Origin: Stramenopiles sp. TOSAG23-2
Taxonomy: Eukaryota; Sar
Direction: 5' to 3'
DNA: 14,265 bases
NCBI GenBank assembly: GCA_900128395.1
Contig: LT649766.1
Coordinates: forward strand, 1-14,265
Part shown: positions 1 through 7,729 of the stretch, one piece after another
Layout: every line of letters starts with the position of its first letter
Numbering within the stretch: the stretch's first letter is position 1
The notes under the pieces: generated by a model
The model's input: the letters and a program-made list of their open reading frames with translations, nothing else
Databases searched by the model: none
What the model was told of the DNA's origin: nothing
Position numbers and translations under genes: made by a program

Positions 1-5
1 ATATA

Positions 6-396
6 CAAATAGTTTGCGATCAACATGGGCCACCTGGAAAAACACGACGCCCCCTCCCCCCTTCCCCCCCCCGCCAAAATACCTTGAAATCGTCAAAAAA
101 TCGTGAAAATCTTTAAAATATTAAAAAATTGTATTGTTATTTTATTTTAATACTATCAAAACTTGTACTTAATTAAAAACTGCAATGTTTTAAGATTTTC
201 ACGATTTTCTCTCACACTGCAGTTTATAATTAAGTACAAGTTTTGATAGTATTAAAATAAAATAACAATACAATTTTTTAATATTTTAAAGATTTTCACG
301 ATTTTTTGACGATTTCAAGGTATTTTGGGGGGGGGGGGAAGGGGGGAGGGGGCGTCGTGTTTTTCCAGGTGGCCCATGTTGATCGCAAACTATTTG
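6..396. mobile_element. Foldback / MITE-like element with 179-bp inverted arms
   Basis: The left arm (6-184) and right arm (218-396) are reverse complements over their whole 179-bp length. I see only two mismatches: one inside the poly-C/poly-G tract near 73 and 326, and one in the A-run near 175. The 33-nt loop (185-217) carries a further short copy of the arm motif AAGATTTTCACGATTTT. The ends read CAAATAGTTTGCGATC and its complement, and a TA dinucleotide flanks each side (4-5 and 397-398), as Tc1/mariner-type insertion would leave. There is no reading frame for a transposase, so it would be non-autonomous. The near identity of the arms suggests a recent insertion or ongoing arm conversion. 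The left flank is only five bases long, so a longer target duplication cannot be tested here. Confidence 0.8.
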
Positions 397-919
397 TATT
401 TAATTATTTAATATATTATACATAATCACCAGAAATAATTAATACTATTATACAGACAGAATTTCATAAAATATGATATTTTAGTTTACGCATTAATTTA
501 TTTTTTAATTTTACTCATGTTAATTCCCACTCTTCAAAAAGAATACAATAACTGAAATAATCTATCTCACACTTGTTTTTTATAATTTTTTATATGCATA
601 TTATTAAAAATAAATTATTAAATTAAATATATATGCACAATGCACATACGCCAATGATGTTGTATCATACTCTAAAGTATTAATGTGTTGAGGTAAATCT
701 ATGATAGCTATGTTCGTACTTTGGTATGCATACTTTAAAAAATAAATTATATAAAAAAAATTCTATTTTTATTCTATATAAAGATTTATAAATTGTGTGT
801 ACAAAAATTGTACGCGCTCGTACGACGAAAGGTCCGTATAATAATCTTTTTATTTAAAATATATCATAATATTACGACACCGCACACACGCGTGCATATT
901 ATCATCAACTACGTTCCCT
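397..919. other. AT-rich intergenic stretch, presenilin 3' side
   Basis: This stretch runs from the foldback element to the presenilin stop codon. It is strongly AT-rich, with homopolymer runs and simple AT palindromes around 590-640. I see no convincing coding frame: the plus-strand frame starting at 793 is antisense to the presenilin 3' end and is made of low-complexity residues. The only probable function I can point to is the presenilin 3' untranslated region, with a minus-strand AATAAA at 849-854. Confidence 0.6.
849..854 (-). promoter_or_regulatory. Candidate poly(A) signal AATAAA for presenilin
   Basis: The plus strand reads TTTATT, so the minus strand carries the canonical AATAAA 65 nt after the presenilin stop codon. 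The spacing suits a short 3' UTR. In DNA this AT-rich the hexamer also occurs by chance, so only its position supports the call. Confidence 0.35.
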
Positions 920-2038
920 CTAAATATAATATCCATTTTCCACTATCATCACATTTAAATATTTTTCGAAACAAGTATATGTTAATGAAATTGTCAAAAT
1001 TCCTAGAAGTAAAGCAATTGGTAATGCTGGTATTGCCACTCGACTTGAATTGATTGTAACAATAACTGTTAGAGATACCCCAAATATTATTGACAAAGTA
1101 CATGTGATAGCATTTGTATATGATAAAAGAGCCGCTCGCCCGATACAAACACTATAAAATAAAATGTCACCAGTACCCAAATCAAAAAAACGTGTGTGAT
1201 AAATTAAACTAGGTGGCATTTTAAAATCTTTTTCACCATTTATCAGTCTTTGTTTACGAATTGACATAATCATACCAAGTGGTCCATATTTTGATAAAAC
1301 AGCAAACAGATCCCAAATAATTAAAAGTACCATAATAGAAATAACGGTCCATTCACCGAAACAGGCGAATGGCCAACCCAGTGCAATGCTATTTATTAGC
1401 AAATATAAATTCATTATTTTTGAATAATATTCATTATTATCAATAAGTTCTTTATGATTATAATCTAATGTTAGATGTAATGTTTTGTAAAAAACACAAA
1501 CAATGCCACCAACTACGATATTGTACACGGCAAAAATAACAGTAACATAAGATAAATTTAAATGATATATTTCTACTATACGAATAAACCAATAGAGTAA
1601 AAACCCAAACTCGGCTACAAAAAAAGCTGTAAATATAATACCAAAGCCAATTTTCTGATATTGTTTTTTATATATATATAAAAATAGAAAAGTGACAAAC
1701 ACAACATACAGTAAAATATAAAATGCGTTGAATATGCTACCAAGAAATATATCTAAAGCATCCTTCTCAGTATGTACAGATGGTTCAACGTATGGCATTA
1801 AATCTTTAAACGGTTTCGAACCTTCTTTTTTCATATGTAGTGAAAAAATAAATAACAACGTAATGATAGATGTTTGTATTATTGGAATTGCCATGGATAT
1901 AATTTGTTCACATTGTTTTTCAAATATTCTAGCAAATGATGGACGATAATAATATTCTATATTAAAATCATCATTTGGTGATGGTGGTAATAATAATGAT
2001 GGCATCCAGTTTCTATTGTTGTTATTCATATTTCGCAT
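920..2038 (-). CDS. PSEN: Presenilin, gamma-secretase catalytic subunit (372 aa)
   Basis: This is an intramembrane aspartyl protease that in known organisms works in the endomembrane gamma-secretase complex with nicastrin, APH-1 and PEN-2, cleaving type I membrane stubs. Several hydrophobic segments are visible (about 48-66, 98-122, 127-152, 161-184, 208-225, 230-248, 288-308, 312-330, 334-356). The TM6 catalytic motif is IIWDLFAVL with Asp243, the TM7 motif is LGTGDILFYS with Asp291 (GxGD), and the PALP motif is intact at 337-340. The protein ends in YYI, matching the family's conserved FYI-type C terminus, so the 3' end is complete. No intron is needed. The start is the first in-frame Met; Met4 is an alternative. 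Oddities: Trp replaces the usual Tyr before Asp243, Thr is the x of GxGD, and only 47 residues separate the two aspartates (127 in human presenilin-1), so the large cytosolic loop with the autocleavage region is missing. Confidence 0.93.
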   Translation of the reverse strand: MRNMNNNNRNWMPSLLLPPSPNDDFNIEYYYRPSFARIFEKQCEQIISMAIPIIQTSIITLLFIFSLHMKKEGSKPFKDLMPYVEPSVHTEKDALDIFLGSIFNAFYILLYVVFVTFLFLYIYKKQYQKIGFGIIFTAFFVAEFGFLLYWFIRIVEIYHLNLSYVTVIFAVYNIVVGGIVCVFYKTLHLTLDYNHKELIDNNEYYSKIMNLYLLINSIALGWPFACFGEWTVISIMVLLIIWDLFAVLSKYGPLGMIMSIRKQRLINGEKDFKMPPSLIYHTRFFDLGTGDILFYSVCIGRAALLSYTNAITCTLSIIFGVSLTVIVTINSSRVAIPALPIALLLGILTISLTYTCFEKYLNVMIVENGYYI

Positions 2039-2588
2039 TAGTTCCCCGGTAGCTTGGTAATTTATATTATTTTTTTATTGTTATATTGTAGTACCTGGTA
2101 TCAATAGATGCAGATCAAACAACCCAACTATTCAACTATTCTATATTCTATTTGGAATAATACAGGTATTGTAGTCTGCGTCGTACGCACGTACCACCTG
2201 ATGATGTATTAATAGTATAGCTATCCTCTTTCTCGAAAAACCCATGGCTACCCAGCTAGCTGGCTAGCCAGCTAGCTAGCCTTACGGCTAGCTACAACAA
2301 AACCAGAGAGACAGAGAGAACACATCAAATAAATAGAATAAAGTATAAGGTATTATTTTTCAAAATTGCTTTCTTAATGCTATTTAATGCTATTGTGATT
2401 ATATTATTGAAATAATTATTTCAATTATTATTATTATTTCTAATACTAAGATTATTACAAAAAATAATAATTGAAAACCAGAAGTAAACTGGTAAACATA
2501 CAGTTGCAACAAGAAAGACAAAAATCATTGATACTTTTTTCTTTTGCATTACATACAGATATAAATCTTGTTTTAGTACAGTATCGAA
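2039..2588. promoter_or_regulatory. Divergent spacer between presenilin and the 687-aa membrane protein gene
   Basis: This 550-bp region separates two divergently transcribed genes and so should hold both promoters and 5' UTRs. It contains a less AT-rich block (about 2160-2310) that includes a 24-bp perfect palindrome and several GCTAGC motifs, then returns to AT-rich DNA. A 20-bp AT palindrome, ATTGAAATAATTATTTCAAT, lies at 2406-2425. No clear TATA box can be singled out against the background, and I find no coding frame worth reporting. Confidence 0.5.
2254..2277. repeat. 24-bp perfect palindrome of AGCTAGC units
   Basis: These 24 bases equal their own reverse complement, centred on GGCTAGCC with AGCTAGCT at each end. 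Related units follow at once (GCTAGCC at 2275-2281 and GGCTAGCT at 2286-2293) and GGCTACC precedes it at 2247-2253. It lies about 215 bp upstream of the presenilin start and about 310 bp upstream of the neighbour's start. It could be a dimeric or tandem transcription-factor site, or simply a hairpin-prone repeat. Confidence 0.55.
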
Positions 2589-4876
2589 ATGGATAATTCT
2601 AGCAATAGCAGCAGTAGTAGTAAATATGCTGTCGTAACAGAAAACAGTAATAATCAAATGCGAACACCAAAAAGCAAAGAATTAATTAAAAAAATGTCAA
2701 CTGATAATTTGCCAACAAAACCGTTTGAAATGTTTTATGAAGATATTGCTTTAAAACCAATAGATAAAAAAATAATCATAGAAACTGGATACGATAAGCG
2801 CTTTGTTCGTGAAGACAAAGCTGTTGTATTTAGTTTAGCAACCTTTCTAGAGGAAGGGTTAGTACAAACGTCTTTCGCTTTTTTTGGTCCACTATGTTGG
2901 CCGTAAGTAAATTCTATACCCCTTAAACCAATAAGTGATATATCCTCTCTAACTCCTTGTTTTTTCTTACGCTACGCTCCACAGATGGGCAATTCCACTA
3001 TGTACTCTTAATGGATTGAAAATTACAGGTTTTTATCCTGGAAAATTGATAAGAGGAACTTCATATGCTGGTTTCATCATGCAAACAATATCTGCATATT
3101 GTATACAGTTCCCATTATTATATTTTTTGTATTTATATTTGACGAATAACCTAGTGGTGTACCCTGAATCATCAATATTACCAACAACATATATTTTTAT
3201 TCCTATCTTAGTTATTGTGGTGAGGCAAGTTGTAATAGCAGTAAAATATTCATTTATTCCAAGACGTCGTATGAGGGAAGAACGTACTACTACTCGACGT
3301 GATGATGAAATGCAAGACGATTTACTAGGTTCATGGTTAACAGGTCCACGCGCAGAATCTTTGGCATTTCAATTGGATTTGGCTCTATGGAGAGCTGATT
3401 TAACAGGAAATGCGAGTGAGGAATATATAACTTTCGTCACACCAATTCCTAGTGAAATAATTGATGAAATCAACTTGCCGGAAATTACAGCGCCAAAAGA
3501 AGAAAAGAAAAAAAAGGCTCAGGACAAATCAAGTGAAGAAGAGGGAAAAAAGATAAAAACGAATGAGGTCAAAAAGAGTGATAATACATCTGATAGGGGA
3601 GAAAACGATGTAGATCAAAGAGAAAATATTCCTTCTTCTCCTGTTACTACAGCTATTGATATTGATAAAAATAATAATGTTGTTGAAATAAACATTATTA
3701 AAAAATCAAATACTATTTCTACAAACAAAATCCCATTGCGTATGTTGATAAAATATGCTGCCTTTAAAGGGACACAAGATGCAATGGCGCCATTTGACGT
3801 TGTTATAGCCGGTGTGTTATTATTTACTTCCGTTCCATTGATATACTTAGGATGGAATAGGATGGCATTGTTTGGAACTCCAGGAAATTCATTTGAACAA
3901 TATGTCTGTGCAGTAGGATGGATCCATTGTTTCATGACTTTAGCGTCTAATTTATTACTTTTTCCCTCTGCGCCAGATGTCATATTTAAAAGAAGCAGAT
4001 TTAGATTGCATCGTTTTTTTGAGTTACTAATACCATCAACCATTGTCGACGTAAGTTCTTTACTTAATATATATATGTATATATATATATGTATAACTAG
4101 AATTTCTTTTACTAGTAAAACATGTTTTAACAACACAAACCTTACATGTATATTTTACAACAAATTTTTACATATATATTCAATAACAACAGGCACGGGA
4201 ATATGATCCAATTCATGTGGAAAATTTATTTACACGTTTACCACCAATGCAACCTACATCTAGAAACATATTAATGTGGAATAAAGGAAGAAAAGCAATC
4301 CAAAAATTTGGGACATTTTATAGAAGACGCGCCGAAGTATTTACTGCTATGTATATTATGGTAGTCATAATATTTGCTGTTTATCAAATTGTTTCCATAT
4401 TTATTAGTACAAGTATTGGTATAACGGAATCCATGGCATTTATTACAATCATTGCATTACTGGTGACCATTGTTATTTTAAGAATGATTTTTTCTGGGAT
4501 TAAATTAAATAGACAAAGAAAATTAATGGTTGCAGCATTAAAAGATTATTTGGTACGTGTACGCCTTGGCTCCTTGGAGCAAATTGATACATATGTTGAT
4601 CGTTTCAATGCAAAAACAAACGACAACAATAATGACGATGCATTAACACTCGTTGAATTGAAAAAAAAATTAAAAGATGATTACAAAAAAATACAAAAAG
4701 ACGCAGCAGAATATCATAAAGCTATTAAATTAGTAGATGGTGTTATGGAAGCAGAAGAAGTAACAGAGAAAGCTCGGATTTTAGGTATCACTGTAGATAT
4801 ACAAATGTTAGAATTTGTTGTTGGGTTATTTGGCACAACTGCATATACCATTTATCAAAATTTATCTGGAGCATAA
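2589..4876 (+). CDS. Unrecognised polytopic membrane protein, three exons (687 aa)
   Basis: The gene is spliced as 2589-2902, 2985-4050 and 4193-4876. Both introns begin GTAAGT and end CAG, and the frame stays open across both joins, which is the main evidence that this is one gene. I do not recognise the family. The protein starts with a Ser/Asn-rich tail (residues 1-40). Hydrophobic segments lie near 78-114 (interrupted), 135-163, 172-195, 375-395, 412-432, 509-532 and 541-563, with a last weak one near 665-682. Between the third and fourth segments is a long hydrophilic region that begins with an Arg-rich patch (about 198-210) and includes a Lys/Glu-rich low-complexity stretch (about 276-319). 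A charged, helical, possibly coiled-coil stretch covers about 615-653. Two blocks (about 172-260 and 490-565) look well constrained. It is divergent from presenilin, but no functional link is shown. Membrane identity is fairly sure; function is unknown. Confidence 0.8.
2903..2984 (+). other. Intron 1 of the 687-aa membrane protein gene
   Basis: This 82-nt intron has donor GTAAGT and acceptor CTCCACAG. It splits a proline codon (CC at the end of exon 1, A at the start of exon 2), after which the frame reads WAIPLCTLNGLKITG. Read unspliced, the frame meets a stop within the intron. Upstream of the acceptor is a pyrimidine-rich stretch (about 2945-2968). Confidence 0.85.
4051..4192 (+). other. 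Intron 2 of the 687-aa membrane protein gene
   Basis: This 142-nt intron has donor GTAAGTTC and acceptor ACAACAG and lies between codons, after Asp460. It is very AT-rich and contains an (AT)n-type microsatellite at about 4067-4094. Exon 3 then continues AREYDPIHVENLF. An unspliced frame would run through low-complexity sequence and stop at 4204-4206, right after the acceptor. Confidence 0.85.
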
Positions 4877-5406
4877 AAAAAATGTATACTAGGTACAATA
4901 CTATTTGCATTCCAGCATTCTCAATAAAAAACAACACGATGAAAATATTATCAAAATATCAACCTCTAATACAACAACTCATGCAACTGGGAAAGGTAAT
5001 GGTATGTGCCTGCTACAGCTCGGCACACGGACGATAGTATCGGACATACTTTACGTATACTAAGAGATAGCAAAATAGTAATTAGAGATAGGGTTAGAAT
5101 TATCGATTTTCATCCAAATTGAACGCCATAGAAGAATAGTCTACTGTTGTAATACCATAAGGGTTTTGTGTTTTGTTTTAAAAAACAGAGTTTAAGAGAA
5201 AGAATGGGGAAGAAGGACGAAGAAGGGTTTATTTTACTCGTACTACCAAGAAGGGTTTAGGTATCATAGTTATCCAGTATTCTGATGCCCTGTAGGTTTG
5301 CGTAACAATACATAGTATATTTCTTCATGCTTTCTTCAAATGAACCTAGAAAAGGGTACAAAATATATATATAAACCATTAGAGCACGTCGTAAGAATAA
5401 ATTAGA
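4877..5406. other. Convergent intergenic stretch
   Basis: This 530-bp region lies between the 3' ends of two convergent genes. It holds a direct repeat, AAGAAGGGTTTA, at 5220-5231 and 5248-5259, and a slightly less AT-rich block around 4980-5060. I see no reading frame with protein-like composition and no RNA gene. A minus-strand AATAAA at 5228-5233 could serve the IQ/esterase gene, but it lies 174 nt past that stop. Confidence 0.5.
4923..4928 (+). promoter_or_regulatory. Candidate poly(A) signal AATAAA
   Basis: A canonical AATAAA lies 46 nt after the stop codon of the three-exon membrane protein gene and is followed by an A-rich run. Position and motif suit a short 3' UTR; a chance occurrence cannot be excluded in this composition. 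Confidence 0.45.
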
Positions 5407-6885
5407 CTAAATTAGAAAATGCGGCAATATTTTTTGTTTTATACGATTCAAAACAAGGTGGTAATAACGAGGGCCAAGGTGTATGCCATCTTGCACATAG
5501 TATTCATTGATATCCTTGAAAACCATTGATCTGTAGAACACATCGTCAATGCAAATAACACCTTTTACACTACAAAAAGCTCTTATGCTCAAAATATTTC
5601 TTTTATGTACCAATGAATTGGCATGCATACAAGCACGGCTATTTTCCTGCCTAAACCAAAGTTTCGATGTCATTGCTGGTGACTCTACGTATACAAAAAT
5701 AATACCCTTTTGGCTCAAATTTTGTAGGACCTTTCTGGTATTACGTAATAATGTATGAAACTCAGTTAAATTGCAATATAAAATATAAGCATGCCCTGTG
5801 TTAAAGATGACAATGGGGTTTGTTTTTTCTCCAGGTTGATTGTTTAGTTCAAGATGATTCAGCTGGCTCATTAGACGGACATTAACGCGCCCGCCACCAC
5901 TTACTATACGATAATTCCGCGCTACACCACTACAATTCAAAGTAATATCATGATGGTATTTTCCATATGTGTTGTTATGTGTGCAGTTACTAGATAGACT
6001 GCTGTGAACCCTGTCATAGAGACGTTTCATATTACTATCACCAAAAGCCCAAATGGGTGTTGCGGCTAATTTTGAATTAAGCAAAGGGTTTGGTGACTGC
6101 CAATCTCTTTTATATGCATCATCACCACGTGTTACTTTTACACTTTCAGTCCACACACACATTAAGCTATTGGTGAAAAGATCCTTGCATTCAGAAGCAT
6201 TAAGCTCCCTAGTATTTTCATACGTGAAATTATATGGCTTCCATATCTCACGCAATGTTACTGTATACGTACCAGAAACAAAGCTAGCAAAATTTATTGA
6301 CCCCCCAGCATTACACGGTACGCAGCGAGATACATCAGACACAATATCGGAACCAGGCTCCCCTTTTAAAATTGCGCATAGCTCACAATGTTGACTTTTA
6401 CTTTTATTTGTATAATAACTAATTATCAACGATGGCACCAATTGTGAATTTCTTTGATTCACCAGCTTTCTATAGCAGCCTGGATTATTAACCAGTGAGC
6501 CTGTGGTAATCATGTCATAGTTTATCGATTTATTAACCAGTGAGCCTGTGGTAAGCATATCATAGTTTATCGAAGTCTCTATACGTAAAGGCAATGTTGT
6601 TGTTGAAAAATTTGTTTTTGAGAGTACTAAAATTGCCGATATAATGAAAATCAACGTAAAAATACTCCGACTTCTTTGCCGATGCAACTTTTGTTCCCAA
6701 CATTTCCATGCAAAATTATCCTCTTCTGACTTCCCTGTCTCATCTCTAGCTTGTTTACCACGTTGAATAGCCTGTATCTTAATCGCAGCTTCTTCTTGTT
6801 TTACCTTCTCATCCCTCCCTTGTTTTCCACGCTGTACGGCTTGTATCTTAATCGCCGCGTTGACTTCCTTCTGGGTATCGCTCAT
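5407..6885 (-). CDS. IQ-motif type II membrane protein with SGNH/PC-esterase (NXPE/TBL-like) domain, 492 aa
   Basis: The likely role is an O-acyl-esterase or acyltransferase-like enzyme of the Golgi/secretory lumen acting on glycans, anchored by one membrane span. Two IQ motifs (residues about 8-27 and 31-48, cores AAIKIQAVQRGK and AAIKIQAIQRGK) lie on the predicted cytosolic side and should bind calmodulin or similar EF-hand proteins. One transmembrane segment covers about 74-89. A stalk (about 100-135) holds a perfect-length 15-residue duplication. A Cys-rich region with an Ig/filamin-like GTYTVTL strand (about 165-215) resembles the NXPE N-domain. The catalytic block is WAFGDSNMKRLYDRV (Ser284 within GDS), and the distal DxxH is Asp466-Gly-Ile-His469, as expected for PC-esterases. 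Several N-glycosylation sequons lie after the membrane span. The start is supported by an in-frame stop just upstream and by IQ motifs beginning within ten residues. It is head to head with a glycosyltransferase gene. Esterase fold is likely; substrate is unknown. Confidence 0.75.
   Translation of the reverse strand: MSDTQKEVNAAIKIQAVQRGKQGRDEKVKQEEAAIKIQAIQRGKQARDETGKSEEDNFAWKCWEQKLHRQRSRSIFTLIFIISAILVLSKTNFSTTTLPLRIETSINYDMLTTGSLVNKSINYDMITTGSLVNNPGCYRKLVNQRNSQLVPSLIISYYTNKSKSQHCELCAILKGEPGSDIVSDVSRCVPCNAGGSINFASFVSGTYTVTLREIWKPYNFTYENTRELNASECKDLFTNSLMCVWTESVKVTRGDDAYKRDWQSPNPLLNSKLAATPIWAFGDSNMKRLYDRVHSSLSSNCTHNNTYGKYHHDITLNCSGVARNYRIVSGGGRVNVRLMSQLNHLELNNQPGEKTNPIVIFNTGHAYILYCNLTEFHTLLRNTRKVLQNLSQKGIIFVYVESPAMTSKLWFRQENSRACMHANSLVHKRNILSIRAFCSVKGVICIDDVFYRSMVFKDINEYYVQDGIHLGPRYYHLVLNRIKQKILPHFLI
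6486..6573 (-). repeat. 45-bp tandem duplication in the esterase stalk
   Basis: Two copies of a 45-bp unit starting TATTAACCAGTGAGCC lie at 6486-6530 and 6531-6573 (the second loses identity after CGA). They differ at only two bases within the shared part. In the protein they give SINYDMLTTGSLVNK and SINYDMITTGSLVNN (residues 105-134), just after the membrane span. The duplication keeps the frame and looks recent. Confidence 0.9.
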
Positions 6886-6993
6886 ATCTTATATCTATCT
6901 TTCTTATGCTCAACAATCAAATAGTTTCTGACCTTGATGTATATTCTATAGGTTCGTTATGGTGTAGAACAACAAATTGTATGCAACTACTTG

Positions 6994-7287
6994 TTAGTAT
7001 GTATACCAATCGTTTATCAAATATAGAAGAATAGATTGTATTGCGTTTCTTATTTGCAGTTGGTCTCCAAAAAAAAAACTAAATATTTCCCACCCGTTGA
7101 AAACCTCCGATTCCGTAGCTGGTTTCTCTAGAAAATATTCCACCCACAACGATACACCGCCAAAATATATATAGAGAGAAGCACCAACCACGCCAATCGT
7201 ACCAACCACACGTATAAGAAAATATGTAAATGTTTTAATATAACCTTCGCCGCGTCTATATGTTTCTACACCACGTTGAATATGCTT
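6994..7287 (-). pseudogene. ATG-less open frame: orphan exon or gene relic (97 codons)
   Basis: The minus strand is open for 97 codons from a stop at 7288-7290 to a stop at 6994-6996, but contains no methionine at all. Its first two thirds look protein-like: a charged start (IQRGVETYRRGEGYIK), a hydrophobic stretch resembling a membrane span (about VVGTIGVVGASLYIYF), then an amphipathic acidic segment. Local base composition is richer in G and C than the flanking spacer. A pyrimidine-rich stretch followed by AAAAG just upstream (about 7285-7310) could be a splice acceptor. It may be an exon of an unseen gene or a decayed gene. Family unknown; translation not proven. Confidence 0.3.
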
Positions 7288-7491
7288 TTACGCGTTTGAG
7301 AGAAAGCTATGACATTTTCATAGTCGTCTTTCTCTTTATATATATAGATAGATATATATTTTGTGTGTGTATATCCGTACGTACTTACTACTTATTAATA
7401 CTATCTTACTACTACTTTTACTAATTTACTTTACTAAATATACTAAAAACTACGGTATTATAATTGTACTGTACAGTAGACATATAGTCAT

Positions 7492-7729
7492 GCTGTGTTC
7501 ATATTAATGCCTAGATTTATTAGTCTCTTCTGTGTTCATAATGATTTGCTTGGTGAAAAAAGCCCTTGCTGTGTTCATAACGATTTCCCACGTTTACGCC
7601 CTGCTGTGTTCATCTAACAGGTGACGAAAAGGCCCCTGCTGTGTTCATAACGAAAAAACGGAAAAGGGCCCTGCTGTGTTCATAACGAAAAAGTGAAAAC
7701 GGCATAAAAAACTTAGTACTGTGTTGATA
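7492..7729 (+). repeat. Seven-copy tandem repeat, core GCTGTGTTCATAACGA
   Basis: Copies of GCTGTGTTCATAACGA or close variants start at 7492, 7529, 7568, 7603, 7638, 7673 and 7718. The four central copies are spaced exactly 35 bp apart and share a longer unit, roughly GGCCCTGCTGTGTTCATAA followed by an A/G-rich tail. Outer copies are degenerate (TCTGTGTTCATAATGA; ACTGTGTTGATA). The array sits in the shared upstream region of two divergent genes, 607-844 bp from the esterase start and 373-610 bp from the glycosyltransferase start. It could be a minisatellite or a cluster of binding sites. Confidence 0.85.

Noticed and set aside
1-400. Foldback as a sequencing or assembly artefact
   Set aside because: Perfect palindromes can be artefacts, but the arms carry two distinct mismatches, a unique loop and TA on both sides with different outer flanks. 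Insertion is the better reading, though reads would settle it.
793-1053. Plus-strand 86-codon frame
   Set aside because: It overlaps the conserved C-terminal end of presenilin on the other strand, has a low-complexity Ile/Tyr/His/Asn composition, and does not begin with a convincing start.
1190-1330. Missed intron in presenilin hiding a longer TM6-TM7 loop
   Set aside because: The coding frame is continuous across this part, with sensible residues (PPSLIYHTRF) aligning to the usual end of TM6a. There is no missing-sequence signature, so the short loop seems genuine.
1800-1830. tRNA-like GGTTTCGAACC box
   Set aside because: It lies inside the presenilin coding sequence and has no matching acceptor stem, D arm or anticodon arm around it.
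3016-4206. Separate gene starting at 3016
   Set aside because: This frame has no ATG start there (the codon is TTG) and joins in phase to the exon ending at 2902 and to the exon beginning at 4193, both through GTAAGT/CAG introns. It is exon 2 of one gene.
7492-7729. CRISPR-like array
   Set aside because: Regular 35-bp spacing caught the eye, but the repeats are short and degenerate, the intervening parts are themselves related rather than unique, and the surrounding genes are eukaryotic.
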